Below the pieces are notes generated by a model. The model did no database searches. It was not told where the DNA came from and saw only the letters and a list, made by a program, of their open reading frames with translations. Position numbers and translations under genes: made by a program. A stretch of 64,000 nucleotides of DNA from Auanema rhodensis. Taxonomy: Eukaryota > Nematoda > Chromadorea > Rhabditida > Rhabditidae. Of this stretch, positions 37,938 through 49,148 are shown in pieces. The stretch spans positions 15,264,501 to 15,328,500 of the forward strand of contig OZ059896.1 of NCBI GenBank assembly GCA_964057225.1, written 5' to 3'. Every line of letters begins with the position of its first letter. Positions within the stretch are counted from its first letter, which is position 1.

Positions 37938-38702
37938 TCTATAATAAAAATACAATATAAATTTTTGATTATGATAACTGAAGAGTTATAAAATCTATCT
38001 GAATTCGCTGTGAACTCGAACAAGCACACATGCAAACGCGACACAGCATCTATTTAGTCCAATTGCGTACGAATAGTAGGCTAGGCTGTCCTAGTGTAAA
38101 AGTATATAGGGTTGCCGAGCAGTTTTTGGTGTGTTGCCCGTAATAGCCAGAGGAGCGTATACCAGTATAACAGGTTTTGTAATATAATTGACTATTGATT
38201 TATTTAATTGCTTTAATTTTTTCTTTTCATATTTCAATCATGCCAGCTTCTTATCATTTGTTACGTTTTATAATATATGTTGTTTGCCTGATTGTTTCCT
38301 ATGAACTGTTGGAAAATTTCTTAGCTGACGTATTTTTATCATTTGTGCTTTATTTCTGCATTTGTTTCTTTTTTTTTGTCCATTCCCTTTTCTGATGGTA
38401 TTTCCTATTTGTCATCATATTTATACATACTTATGAAAATCATTTTATTATAGTCGTATATTTTTTTTTATAAATTATCACATGTTATTATTTTTTCTTA
38501 TTTGTTGTTTTAATAAATAAGACAAAAATATATTTTGCCTATGAATATGTCAAATTTCCAGGTAATTAAATTGGTACATGATTTTAAATAGACACAACGT
38601 TAAGTTTGTTCAATGTAAGTACTTTCTGTTTGGAATGCATTGTTCATAATCCAAAAGCTATATTAATGTATTTCTTAATTTTTAATATTTTTTTCAGAGA
38701 AG
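37938..38702. other. Divergent promoter region between DCP1 and the J-protein
   Basis: AT-rich. A 66-codon hydrophobic frame (38195-38395) is Phe/Leu/Ile-rich, as T-rich DNA would give by chance, and is not called. Confidence 0.55.
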
Positions 38703-40630
38703 ATGACTGTGGCTGCGAATAAAGCCGAGTCTCTAGCCTGTATGGATCGAGCCAGAGACTCTATCAAAATTGGTGATGCTGTTAAGGCTCGTAGATATTT
38801 GGAAAAGGCTAAAAGGTTGGATCCTCAGCAGGACATATCGTGTAAGTCATTACACTTAATAGTCATTTTTTTATATTTATTTCATCTTAACTTTTTGAGT
38901 GAGAACGAAAAAGATACTACTAATGTTGTAATGTTCCCTCATCTAATCGTTTAACCTCAGCATATCTCTCTTATTTTCTCGTTCACTAACATTTGAAACC
39001 GCTACAGATGTTTTAGTTTCTTTAAAAAATTTAAACTTTTATAGATCTTCTGAAAAAGGTAGAATCCATGGAAACTAGCAGCGAATCTTCTTCTAAAGAT
39101 TCAGAAGATCGTAGCTATGCACATGATGATCATTATGAAGAGCCTGGGTTAAGAAGTAGAAAACCAGCTAAACCCACTCCCCGTCCAGGTTTGTATATTA
39201 ATTTATATATCGAATTTAAAACTCATTTACAGCTCAATCCCCGCCTAATTCTAAACCAGAGAAAGAAAAGCGAGCCAGATCTACTTCTAGAACTCCAAAA
39301 TTAGGTGTTGATTACACCAAGGAGGTAACTATTCTTTGATCTTTTGATATTTACAACTGATTGTAGCAATTGGAATTGGTGGAAAGAATTCGTAATTGTA
39401 AGGATTATTATGAGATTTTGAAGGTATGTTTTCAGCTAGTTACCTTCACCATTTTATTATGTCAGGTTTCAAAAACTGCCTCGGAAGCTGAGATTAAAAA
39501 AGAATATCGTAAAATGGCTCTTCAACTTCATCCCGACAAGTGTAGAGCTCCTCATGCTACAGAAGCTTTTAAAGGTGTGTTGTTATTCTTGTTAAATTGC
39601 TTGTAGTTCGTATGTATTTTTCTTTACACCATTGTCGTTGATAATCTATATCAACTAAATTTTTACCGCGCTACAAATTAAATGAACCTTGTGAACCTGT
39701 GGTTGCACATTTTATTCAAATTGCTTCGCTATTCCAAACGCACACATATCAAAAGAGGATCCCAAATGCTTAATTAACCTGTTTCAGCTCTGGGTAATGC
39801 TTATGCTATTTTATCTGACACCGAAAAAAGACGGCAGTATGATCTCTATGGTGCTGACTCTGTTTCAAATGGTCCAGCCACATCGAGAAGAAGAGATGAC
39901 TTCTTCCAGTACGACTATGGACACGGGTTCGAAGCTGAATATACACCAGAAGAGATCTTTAATATGTTCTTCGGAGGTGGGCATCCTTCTGATAATTTGA
40001 ATCGACGTAGACAGCGATTCAATGGTCACGCTCATCGCGAAGAAATGCACAACCAAAATGAAGTGAGTTTAAAAAAATGTTTATCACATCTGAACTTTTT
40101 AAGAACTTCCACGGTCCCTTAATTCAACTTCTTCCTATTATTCTCATTCTTTTCTTGGGTCTGGTTGCCCAATTAATGGTAGGAGATCCTCCATTCTCTC
40201 TAACTCAATCCAGGTAAATATATATTATTTGAAAATTATTTTAACAAAATTTTTAAAGCAAGTATCCTATTAAACGACTAACTGCCGAGCTTAAAGTTCC
40301 TTATTATGTACGTCAAGATTTCATACAGTCACACGCGGGTCGTATTAAACAGGTTTGATACTAAAATTGTAAAACTTATTTCTAACAATTCCTATAATTC
40401 AGATAGAAAATCAGGTTGAAGATGATCACATAAACAATCTACGAATAAATTGTTATAAGGAACAAAATCAGAGTAATTTTTCTTTTCACTATTTCTCTCT
40501 TATTCATATTTTTTCAGAGGAAACATTATTATATAGGGCTAGGTGGCAGCGTGATGAAGAATTGATGATGCGTGCTCAGCGCATGGCAACACCAAGTTGT
40601 GATCAATTAAAGAATATATACGGTCGATAA
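38703..40630 (+). CDS. dnj: DNAJB12/DNAJB14-type ER membrane J-protein
   Basis: A tail-anchored-type Hsp40 whose J domain faces the cytosol and recruits Hsp70 to ER membrane proteins for folding or degradation. About 370 residues. The N-terminus ([14 protein letters not shown], then [14 protein letters not shown]) matches the family. The J domain (about residues 112-178) runs from [20 protein letters not shown] to RRQYDLYG and has the catalytic HPD in [15 protein letters not shown] Gly/Phe region ([11 protein letters not shown]) follows, then one membrane segment ([20 protein letters not shown]) and the DUF1977-type C-terminus ([17 protein letters not shown]). Exons start at 38703, 39045, 39233, 39367, 39466, 39788, 40104, 40259, 40403 and 40518. 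C. elegans dnj-1 is the likely counterpart. Confidence 0.95.
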
Positions 40631-41152
40631 TTTATATATCGTAGGCTAATATAAGTGTTTTATTCAATAGGCTCTGAAGCTATGTCTTCAACATTCATTA
40701 TTTCATTACGTTACTTGTGCGAAAATCTTATTCACTTCGCAGTCCGTCGTTCTCGTTCAATGTCTCGCCCAAATCCCTGACAGAGCCTGCCTAGTTATAT
40801 AGTTAATGTATCTTTTATGTCTCGCTCATTAATATATTTTCCATTTCTCATATATTTATATATCTATATATATTAAGCTTTTTTTTGATGATATTAAGAC
40901 ATGAAATTTAGTCATTTTTGCAATTTTGCTCTTTACAGTTTGTCTGTGATAATGCCAATTGTAACTTATCTAGTGAGGATTGAATGTACACTATTCCGTA
41001 ATAATGATTTGTTCTGTGGCGTTGCGATAGATACAGTATAAAATTTTATGAATTTTCCTTTCATCAGGTTTTTCACCCTTTCAATTCCTGTCAAGTATGT
41101 TGTACTCTCGCACAATTCCGGTTTATTTCAGCTTTTGTTGTTATGCTTCAAC
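40631..41152. other. Intergenic spacer on the plus strand
   Basis: AT-rich 3' region of the J-protein and upstream region of the MBT gene. A TTTATTTCAG at about 41123-41131 precedes the MBT start and could be a spliced-leader acceptor. No exon seen. Confidence 0.55.
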
Positions 41153-44002
41153 ATGGATATCAAGAACATTGAGGTAGATCAAGGGACTTGAATTATTTGA
41201 GTTTGTGATTGTATATTCAGGTTGAAATTCTTCCTGATAGAAAACCTGAAGACCCATATAATAGTACTTTTGATTGGATAGCTTATACTGAGGCATAATG
41301 GTTCATCTTTTTAAATTTTTAAATTGCTTAGCTTTTAGAAATGTGGTATATTCCCTTCGACAGATTCCCGACTTTTCCGTCATGTGGAATTCATGGAACA
41401 AACTGTTTTAGAACGATTGTGCTCGTTTAATAGTCATATATTTGTTAAATCCGGTGCTCATTCAGCAAGATTTGCTAAAATTCAAGTATGTTCTTCAGTA
41501 TGCTAGCTTTTCTCAACTATTTGTTTTCAGTCTTGTGTTGGTGATAATATTCTTGTTGAGTTTTTAGATAAGAGCTCTGAATCAGTATGGATTAAAGTAA
41601 ACGATATGGTTACAGATACTAACAAATTCAGCAACCACCTCTCGTATGTTAATTGAAGCTTAAGCTCTAACTTTTATCTGAGTTTTAGAGCATTATCAGA
41701 AGTTGAAGTTAAAAAATTAGCTATATTAGATATTAGTTTATTCAATTCATATAAAGATAAATTCAATATGAAGATGAATGACCTTCTTCAGGTTTGTAGT
41801 GTTTTTCTTGTCAAATAATGAAATTATTTCTAAATAGGCTGGACAATTTTTTGAAATTCAAGATCCTAGTCAGCCAAATATTATACATTTTGGAGAAGTA
41901 AAACTGAATATGGGAGGAATTGTACTGTTTAAATATGTTGGAATTGATAAGGTATAAGCATTTCTTTAATAAGCTCTTTAAGTTGTTTTTTCTTAGATTG
42001 CTTCAACACATATTATTGATCCATACTGTCACGCTATAGGTTGGAAAGAAATAGGCATTCAGAAATTTGAAGTAGTGTGGATAGAATTATTCTGTTCGAT
42101 GTTCATTTTGGCCTTTTTTTAGGCAAAGTATCATGAACGATATTCTATTCAAGATTTACTTCGATGTCAACAAAATCCTGTATCATCTCTCTTTTTTGAA
42201 AAAGTTAAAGTTAAAGAACATAAGATGAAAGTAAGCTTTATAGAGCGAATGTTCTTGTTATTAATACCATGTTTGTAGGTTGGAACTTTATTGGAAGTTG
42301 AAGATCGAGGGGTAGGACGCGGTTTTTTCCAAGGGCATGTGAGTGCAGTAATCAGTTCTCATTTCTTCCAAGTAACAACAAGATCACTAGATATCGAACA
42401 ACCCTTTACAGTAAGAAATTGTTTTCAACAATTTGTAATCTTAATGTGATTTTTTAGTTTATTGCTCATGCAAATACTGAAGGAATTTTCCCTGTTGGAT
42501 ACTGCGAAAAACATAATTACCCTTTGTTTCCGTTAAAGTGGTCTGATTTCACCGAAAACTACAATGACGAGTTCTGGGATAAGTATGCTCGAAGTTATAA
42601 CTTGAAAGATTATGTGAGTTTTGCTGACTAAAAACTCCTTATATGACAACTTATCTAGACGCGAAGCACAGATGCTCAGATCAGTCCCATTTGTTCACGC
42701 CCATTGATCAGTCCCTTCCAGTTTATAGAGGTATTTTTCTTATTTTATTCTTGGTATTTCATGAGTTTTTCAAGATATACTGTCATATGCGAGGTTGCAT
42801 GTATTCGGCCATTATCACAGCGACCAATAATCGTGTGATTTGGGTTTTACCAGGACAAGAATTCAACACAAGTGCTCTTCATTGTTATTCCATTGGGTAA
42901 AATAATAATTGTTCTTCTGCAAATATTTGAATCTTGTAGTTCAATGTGTGTTTTTCCATGCGGATTTGCTGCTAAATATAGTATTCCGATTATTGGAGAG
43001 CCAATTGTTCCTGTCCTAAAGAGTGGTAATTCAATATTTTTCATTAAGTATTGCAATTTGTATTGGTTTAAAGGCGTCTCAGATCGATTTCGTTTGTCAC
43101 AGCATTATCGAGGAGTTCCTGGTCCCGTTTTCAATAGAAAGAAAAACCATAAAGAAAGATTTTTCCTGCCCAAGTATTATTTAGAAGGTATATAATCATA
43201 AGACTTTATCCATAATACTCTTGGTTTTAGGTGATAATTGGGTTCCCACTGTTTATGTGAAGTTCACTTGTTATCATGGGCGGTTCCCTGATTTCTCTTC
43301 AAACAGAGCAGGCAATTATCCACCTGGGCCCATGTTCTCTATTATCCAAATGATTGCTAAGGTAACTTCTGTAATCTGCTTTCTAAATACTTTCTTATTT
43401 GTTCCAGGATTTTTATCTTTCTGCATCAGACTGGTTCCGTCAACAAGTTCGCGAACTTTTCAATTGTTCTACTGATCTCCCCAATGTAGTAGTGAAGCAT
43501 AGATGGAGAAGTGAACATACTTTTCTAAGAGTACCGAGTTGTGAGAGAGCATACCAGTTCCCTGCCTGGCTAGCTGTATGTTCATGTTCTCTTAATTCAC
43601 TTCTTACTTAAATTTTTAGATTCTGCTTCGGGTTCTTGGTTGTTGTCCCAACTTTCTATCGTTGAGTAAAAATGTAAGGTGCGATGGAAATTGTCATTCT
43701 AGACATGTGATGGACATTCAAATGAGAGTGAGTTTCAAAAGTTTTATATTTTAACTCACCTTTTCAACTTTTAGAAACGTGGAGTGGAATCACCTGGTCC
43801 TAGAACTCTGGAAGAGGCGAAAAATCTCTACTCTAGGCATCAAGCTGTACGATTTAACATTCGTAAAATTAATGAAAATCAGCAATTCTTGAATCTCTTG
43901 AAACCACAGTCACCATTGCCGATTGAGGTAAACTTGTTTACTCTTCTTGTCAATCTAATTCTAGTGTTTCAGTTTTTATATGTTGACGAAGAAGCTAAAT
44001 AA
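41153..44002 (+). CDS. MBT-repeat chromatin protein with SLED-like domain (SFMBT-like)
   Basis: MBT repeats bind mono- or dimethylated histone lysines in transcriptional repressors. About 20 exons give roughly 720 residues with several MBT-type units: FDWIAYTE...RLFRHVEFM, then SARFAKIQSCVGDNILVEF; then GQFFEIQDPSQPN, HIIDPYCHAIGW; then FFEKVKVKEHKMKVGTLLEV, GIFPVGYCEKHNYPLFPL. After them comes a region like the SLED domain of SFMBT/SCM proteins (VPTVYVKFTCYHGRF, then NYPPGPMFSIIQMIA; exons 43231-43361 and 43408-43575). No SAM domain follows; the protein ends FLYVDEEAK. The intron 41293-41338 begins with GC. C. elegans LIN-61 and MBTR-1 are MBT proteins, but the SLED-like part points to SFMBT. 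Some middle MBT repeats are diverged. Confidence 0.82.
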
Positions 44003-44284
44003 CCTGTTAGGTTAAGTTTTCTATAAATACTCAGTATCATAATTGTGATTTCTCGCACGTATTGATCCCAAAAATACTGGTAGAGACACTGAAGCATCCG
44101 TACAGTTCGGAAATTGCTTATGTCTCAATGTGCATGATATACGGTTTATTTCCTTTTTAAACGTGGTATAGATCTTTATTGTACATTACATAATTTATTT
44201 ATCTTGCTTTATATGTTTATACTACTTATAATTTGTATAATAACCTTTATGACACTTCCAATTTCACAAATTCCAAAAAATCAC

Positions 44285-46660
44285 CTATGTATCTCGAGAT
44301 AAATTATTGACAGCTTTCTCTACACGATTTTTTGTTACAATTTCTTTCCTCAACTCTATTATGTGGTCGTGAATGACACGTTCACAATCATCTTTCCTAG
44401 AAAACCAAAGAGAGCACAATTTTGAGAATGGCGGTAAAAGAGGAAACGGAAGATGAGATCCCGTGCTCAGGAGAACATTCAATGTCCATTGCCAATCATG
44501 CACAACTTCAAAGTTTTCCTTCTGTACGGCTTGCACCAGCTCTGCAGAGCTGCACAGTTGGTGAAAGTTGTTCATTAAGAAGTCGTTTATGCCTCCTAAA
44601 AGTCTGACAAACATTGGTATCTGGAAAATAAAGTTAAAAAATCCCATATGTCAACCAAACTTTATTACTTTACGTTCTGCATCCTCATTGCCGGTCGCAT
44701 CTTCATTTAAAACTTGTAAACGATCCGTTCTAAGAATTAGCAGGTGTTCTTCACTAATTCTGAAATAAATAAATTGATATTTCTTTAAAAGGGGGATTAT
44801 CATATTAGACCAAGATAACAGATTAGCTGTCTTGGATGAATAATCAATAGCCAGTGCCAACATACATTATATTCTTCTCACATCCTAGCTGGTAGAAAAA
44901 AATGTTTGATGCCAAATTTTCAGAAAATCGAAGTTCCAAATGCACTGACTCATAAAATTCTTTTAAAAGTTGGTGACAGCTCTCGTACACCACCTGAAAC
45001 ATTCAATTTCAAATTTGAATGCAATACAAATGTAAATTCCATTCCAATTTAATGTAGTTTTACGTGGCGTAATATTGTCATTCTCATGTGAAACTTAGCA
45101 AAGAGCGGTCGCATTCAAAAATAAATCCGCCAAAAGTTGTAAGTCCTTTTAAAACTTTCCAACTTCTCATTCCTAATGTGTAGTTTGATCTACCACTTTC
45201 GGAATATCTAGATTATTGATTTTATTGCATGAGGCTTACTTCCGGTTGTCTTACCGTTCACATTAGTCATCGCTCCTATTTTTTTATAAATTAAGATTTT
45301 ATTTATAATTGACTTTTTTTCAATTGAATTGTTCATTGTTCATTGCTTATTATTTGTTTTATTTTGCAACAAATATAACACACTTATCCTTGCTATTAGA
45401 AATCTCTCGTTTTTTCTTTCTCTCTCTAATCATGTATATATATAAATATATATATATATCTTTATAACCGCCCCCGGCTTTTTATTATGTTAAACAGACA
45501 TTCTTATTTCTTTGTGTGAATCATATTGTTTCCATATTTCTAATATTTTTTTAACTAACCTTAGGAACTAATCCGTATATTCTGGACTCGGCTTTGTTCA
45601 ATAAGAATGTGTCGAAGTTCACAAAATCTTTGATCGAACCGAACTGTCTATTTCGATACTTTGTCTCATTCTCAAAGATCAGCTGTTCAAACTGATTCAA
45701 CGTTTCCACTTGTGAGATGCTTTGAACCGATTGGGATCTGAAATATGAGTCAAGATCACAAAAGCACAAATAGCAGTGACGTCAGAGATTGAAGAAATTT
45801 AAGAAGAAAAAGAGGAAACACGATAGAGATAACAGAGATAGGAACTAGGTACGCTTTTTCTAACCTTTTATTTCGTACTAGCTTAACTGCTTCAAATGCC
45901 GATAAACTGTCTTTGAACATAACTACAGCTGCAATAACCATGCCAGTGCGACCATGGCCAGCATGACAATGAATTGCCAATTTTCCTACAAGGTTGTAAT
46001 GCTTCATCTGTTTCATTAGTTTCATTACCTGACGCTAAAGCGTTCTTCGCAACTTTTGCGATGTCGAGCAAATGTTCCGGTGAACAGCTGCCGAAATCTG
46101 GGAGCGGGTAGTTATAATAATATACTATAAGGTAAAGTATCAGCTTGTAATTTCTATGAGTTTTTCTCTAAGAATGTTTGCCCTCTTACTATTGTTTTTC
46201 ATTAATTCTTCAGGCTCATAACTAAAACCAGATGACCTGAGACCAGTCCCGCAAAATGCGTGCTCTCCTTGCTGTTCTAAGTTTATAACTGCCTTGATAC
46301 CAGAACTGAAGTAGATAAAAAAACTTTGCTTGCAAGAAATGTCGTAGAAATCAAATAGATAAACGAATACTCTAACATAATGTGTTGGCATTGCTTTTCG
46401 TCACACAACGTTAGATATATATATATAAATATATATTTGATTTCATACTTACGTACTTGTGGAACTGTTTGATAATATCGTAATGCTCAAAATGAGTGTC
46501 AAACAATCGCGCCATGGCTAGGATTTCGTCTGTAACCCTGTAAAATCTTTTGTTCAACTCACATTTTTTATGAGTCTTATTTCTTTCTACTAATTTCCTC
46601 TTTTTGAACACTTCTACTCCAGTCAGCTATACATTATTCACACATAAAAGGAGAGGCCCC

Positions 46661-46698
<38 letters not shown>

Positions 46699-47388
46699 AA
46701 AGAAAGAGAGGGAGAAAGATAAAGTTAAGAGCCGTCTAGCAAATGGAGGCAAAGAAAATATTTTTTTTATACTTTACATATGGTTAGTATCATATTCATT
46801 CTCTTTGTTTACCCAGACATGATGAATTTCCAGACCATGGATTATATTTATAAACGAACTATGTGCCTATCACATTGTTGTCGTAAAATTTAGACAAGAC
46901 AGCTAAGTTTATATTCCGGGTTTCTCGTTTTTGCTCACCATTGCCTCTCGCAGTCATCTTTTATTGCACCCAGTTAATTAGGACTCTTCGTTTTCCATTA
47001 AATTATAATTTTGTTCATTGGACTTTATTTGCATTTTAATTTTTCATCAGTTATATTTTTGTTTCTGATTCATGTTTGGCTTCTTCTTTGGCAAAATATG
47101 AAGCTTGTACACGATATTCTATCGACAGGCTGAATAACACCAGTTGAAAATTAAAAAAAAGTTGAGAACAAAGATGTAAATTCTTACTAATCGAGTACAG
47201 TTGTTCTTCTTTTTTTTTCTCTTTTTTTAACTCAGATCGTGCAGTATCACATGTTGTATATAATGTCAACTGTCCTTTGACTACGGTTCGTTTTTTCTCT
47301 TTGTAATAATATTTTCTTTTAAAAAAATTAACAACTTACCATGTGGAGTATAACCCACGTAGCGCATGTGTTTTTGTGTCTGAGCCAT
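44285..47388 (-). CDS. PTPDC1-like dual-specificity phosphatase
   Basis: PTPDC1 is a CDC14/dual-specificity-type phosphatase linked in vertebrates to cilium length and centrosomes. The start at 47388 gives MAQTQKHMRYVGYTPH, then a 19-nt microexon (46939-46957), then the conserved WVTDEILAMARLFDTHFEHY. Further conserved blocks are SGIKAVINLEQQGEHAFCG, YYYNYPLPDFG and the P-loop HCHAGHGRTG (HCxxGxxRTG) with its catalytic Cys and Arg. VRNKRSQSVQSISQVETLNQF and a long helical C-terminus ending NNLSRDT follow. Downstream exons include 45740-45567 and a block starting VVYESCHQLLKEFYESVHLE. All joins fit phase once the microexon is included. The general acid is probably the Asp in LPDFG. Confidence 0.88.
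46663..46693. repeat. (GA)n microsatellite
   Basis: Pure GA run inside an intron of the PTPDC1-like gene. Confidence 0.9.
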
Positions 47389-48176
47389 CTGTGGTACAGT
47401 ATTTACATGATATTCCTTTGCAATACAGACGACATTTGTTGTCTCCGGGCGTTAATTTAAGAATTGATGTTCGCAAGCGCGAGTATGTTGGACGAGCTTA
47501 AATTTTTTTATTTAGCCTAGCTTCACATCCTCTTTGTTACTAGATAGAGTGAGGGGTGAAAAACGGGGATGGACAGAGAGACAGAAAAATGGATTGAAGC
47601 ATGCTTTTCTTTCGCGTATTCTGCGTAATCAATAATCCTCGCTTTTACACAACTTGGCTACATTCGAACTCACTCCAGGCCAAATTTTCGTCAAGTCACT
47701 CTTGGCTTCAGATTAAAAAAATGAAAGTTGAACTCACCTTTGTGGTCATTACGATGCATATCATTAATAGTTAAATCTGTTAGACGATTTGGGAATGTGC
47801 TGTATAAGAAGCATTAAGAAAGCTTAGCTCGCTTTATTTCCCACTGGAGTCCAGTTACTATAGCAACGTGACATTAACTTGTCATTTTCTTACGGGTTGG
47901 TTTCACAAACATATCTTTAACAGTTAAAATGTATCACATTTATTGTAAAGCATAGTACTGGACTTAATATTTGACCATGTCGAATTGTATATACCCTGCC
48001 ATACAACTGCGTAGAGATTTAGATGAAAAGTTTGGAAAAAAAAGTGAAATGTGCACATTCACAACCTGTATATCTATTGAAAGGGGAAAGTTCTTGGAAC
48101 TAAATAAAAGATGCTAAGCAGAAAATAATCATATAAATTATTATAAGATGATGACGTGATCTGGGATCAATTAGGT
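47389..48176. other. Spacer between PTPDC1-like and MOB3 genes
   Basis: Upstream region of the phosphatase gene and 3' region of MOB3, both on the minus strand. No exon seen. Confidence 0.55.
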
Positions 48177-49148
48177 CGGATTCTCCGGTTTCCGCCGCTC
48201 TCCAGCAATCTCTCAGTCATATCTTTCTGTAAAAACGAGCACAAATATTCTGATAATCAATAGGTTAGATAAACAAACCAATGCTTCTAATTCTTTTGAT
48301 GAAACCATACCATATTCAGTGACGAAAAAATAGAAATGCTTATACAGTGTATTAGCATGTGGCTCCTTAATGTAATTATCTATTATCACAATACTTTTTC
48401 GTTGTACTTACTGCTCCTAATTCAACAATTCTTTCGAAATGATGTATGTACACATGCACAAACACCCGGAACAATCTAGTCAGGATTTTTTTGCATATTT
48501 GTCGGAAATCTTTGGGGAATGGTATGCCTAGATGTATGAATTGTTTGATTTTTGCTCAAGAGCACTCGTCTTACTTGTACACGATGGGAATATGTGCTCA
48601 TCGTTTATACGTATTTCAATCCAATCCATTAAAAGTTGGATATAATCTGGAGCTGGTAATCGAGTAGGTTTTTTGTATTCCACACCGTCTTGCCAAAGAT
48701 ATTCGTAGCTTAAATAACAACATTAAATTTGTTCGTGGAACCTTGTAGCACCGTGATCCACCGGACATTGTAGGGCACGATTTCTTGGTGCATGCGTCCG
48801 AAATTGTTCCATACATTAAATTAATTCGGTTGAAAAAGTCCACAGCTATAAGTTAGTGTGTTGTCTCTTTTTTGAAAACTTCTATTACTGTGAACTGCAA
48901 GCCAATCATCGAAGTTTTCATTAGACGGCATTCTAACTGCTGCACGGAGATCAACCCCAGAGTTCAACGTAGCTTCTGCCTGTTTATGAAGCTGATATCG
49001 TAAGGTTCCTTGCGGAAATCGTTTTTTTGGTCGAAAAGTCTGAAATTATGCGTTATTCTTCGCATCCAAAACGATGAGTCATGTGACACAAGCGCGCATG
49101 CAATACCTTATGCTTATTAACTTGAAAAAAATCCAAAAAGCTAGTCAT
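48177..49148 (-). CDS. MOB3-type MOB kinase activator
   Basis: MOB proteins are zinc-binding adaptors for NDR/LATS or MST kinases; the MOB3 class binds MST-type rather than NDR kinases in mammals. About 225 residues. The start at 49148 gives [20 protein letters not shown], similar to the MOB3 N-terminus. The core reads [20 protein letters not shown], then KSCPTMSGG (zinc Cys in C-T-K-K-S-C), then [42 protein letters not shown] and [16 protein letters not shown] (zinc His pair) follow. FFNRxNLxYGTISD and KPTxLxAPxY favour MOB3 over MOB1 or MOB4. Seven exons join in phase; the stop TGA is at 48177-48179. Confidence 0.95.

Noticed and set aside
38195-38395. Hydrophobic 66-codon frame
   Set aside because: Phe/Leu/Ile content expected from T-rich promoter DNA; no splice or homology support.
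44651-44863. Frame with LALAIDYSSKTANLLSW in the phosphatase gene
   Set aside because: Its first part is intron between exons encoding EKNI and ISEEH; the phases only fit when it is removed.
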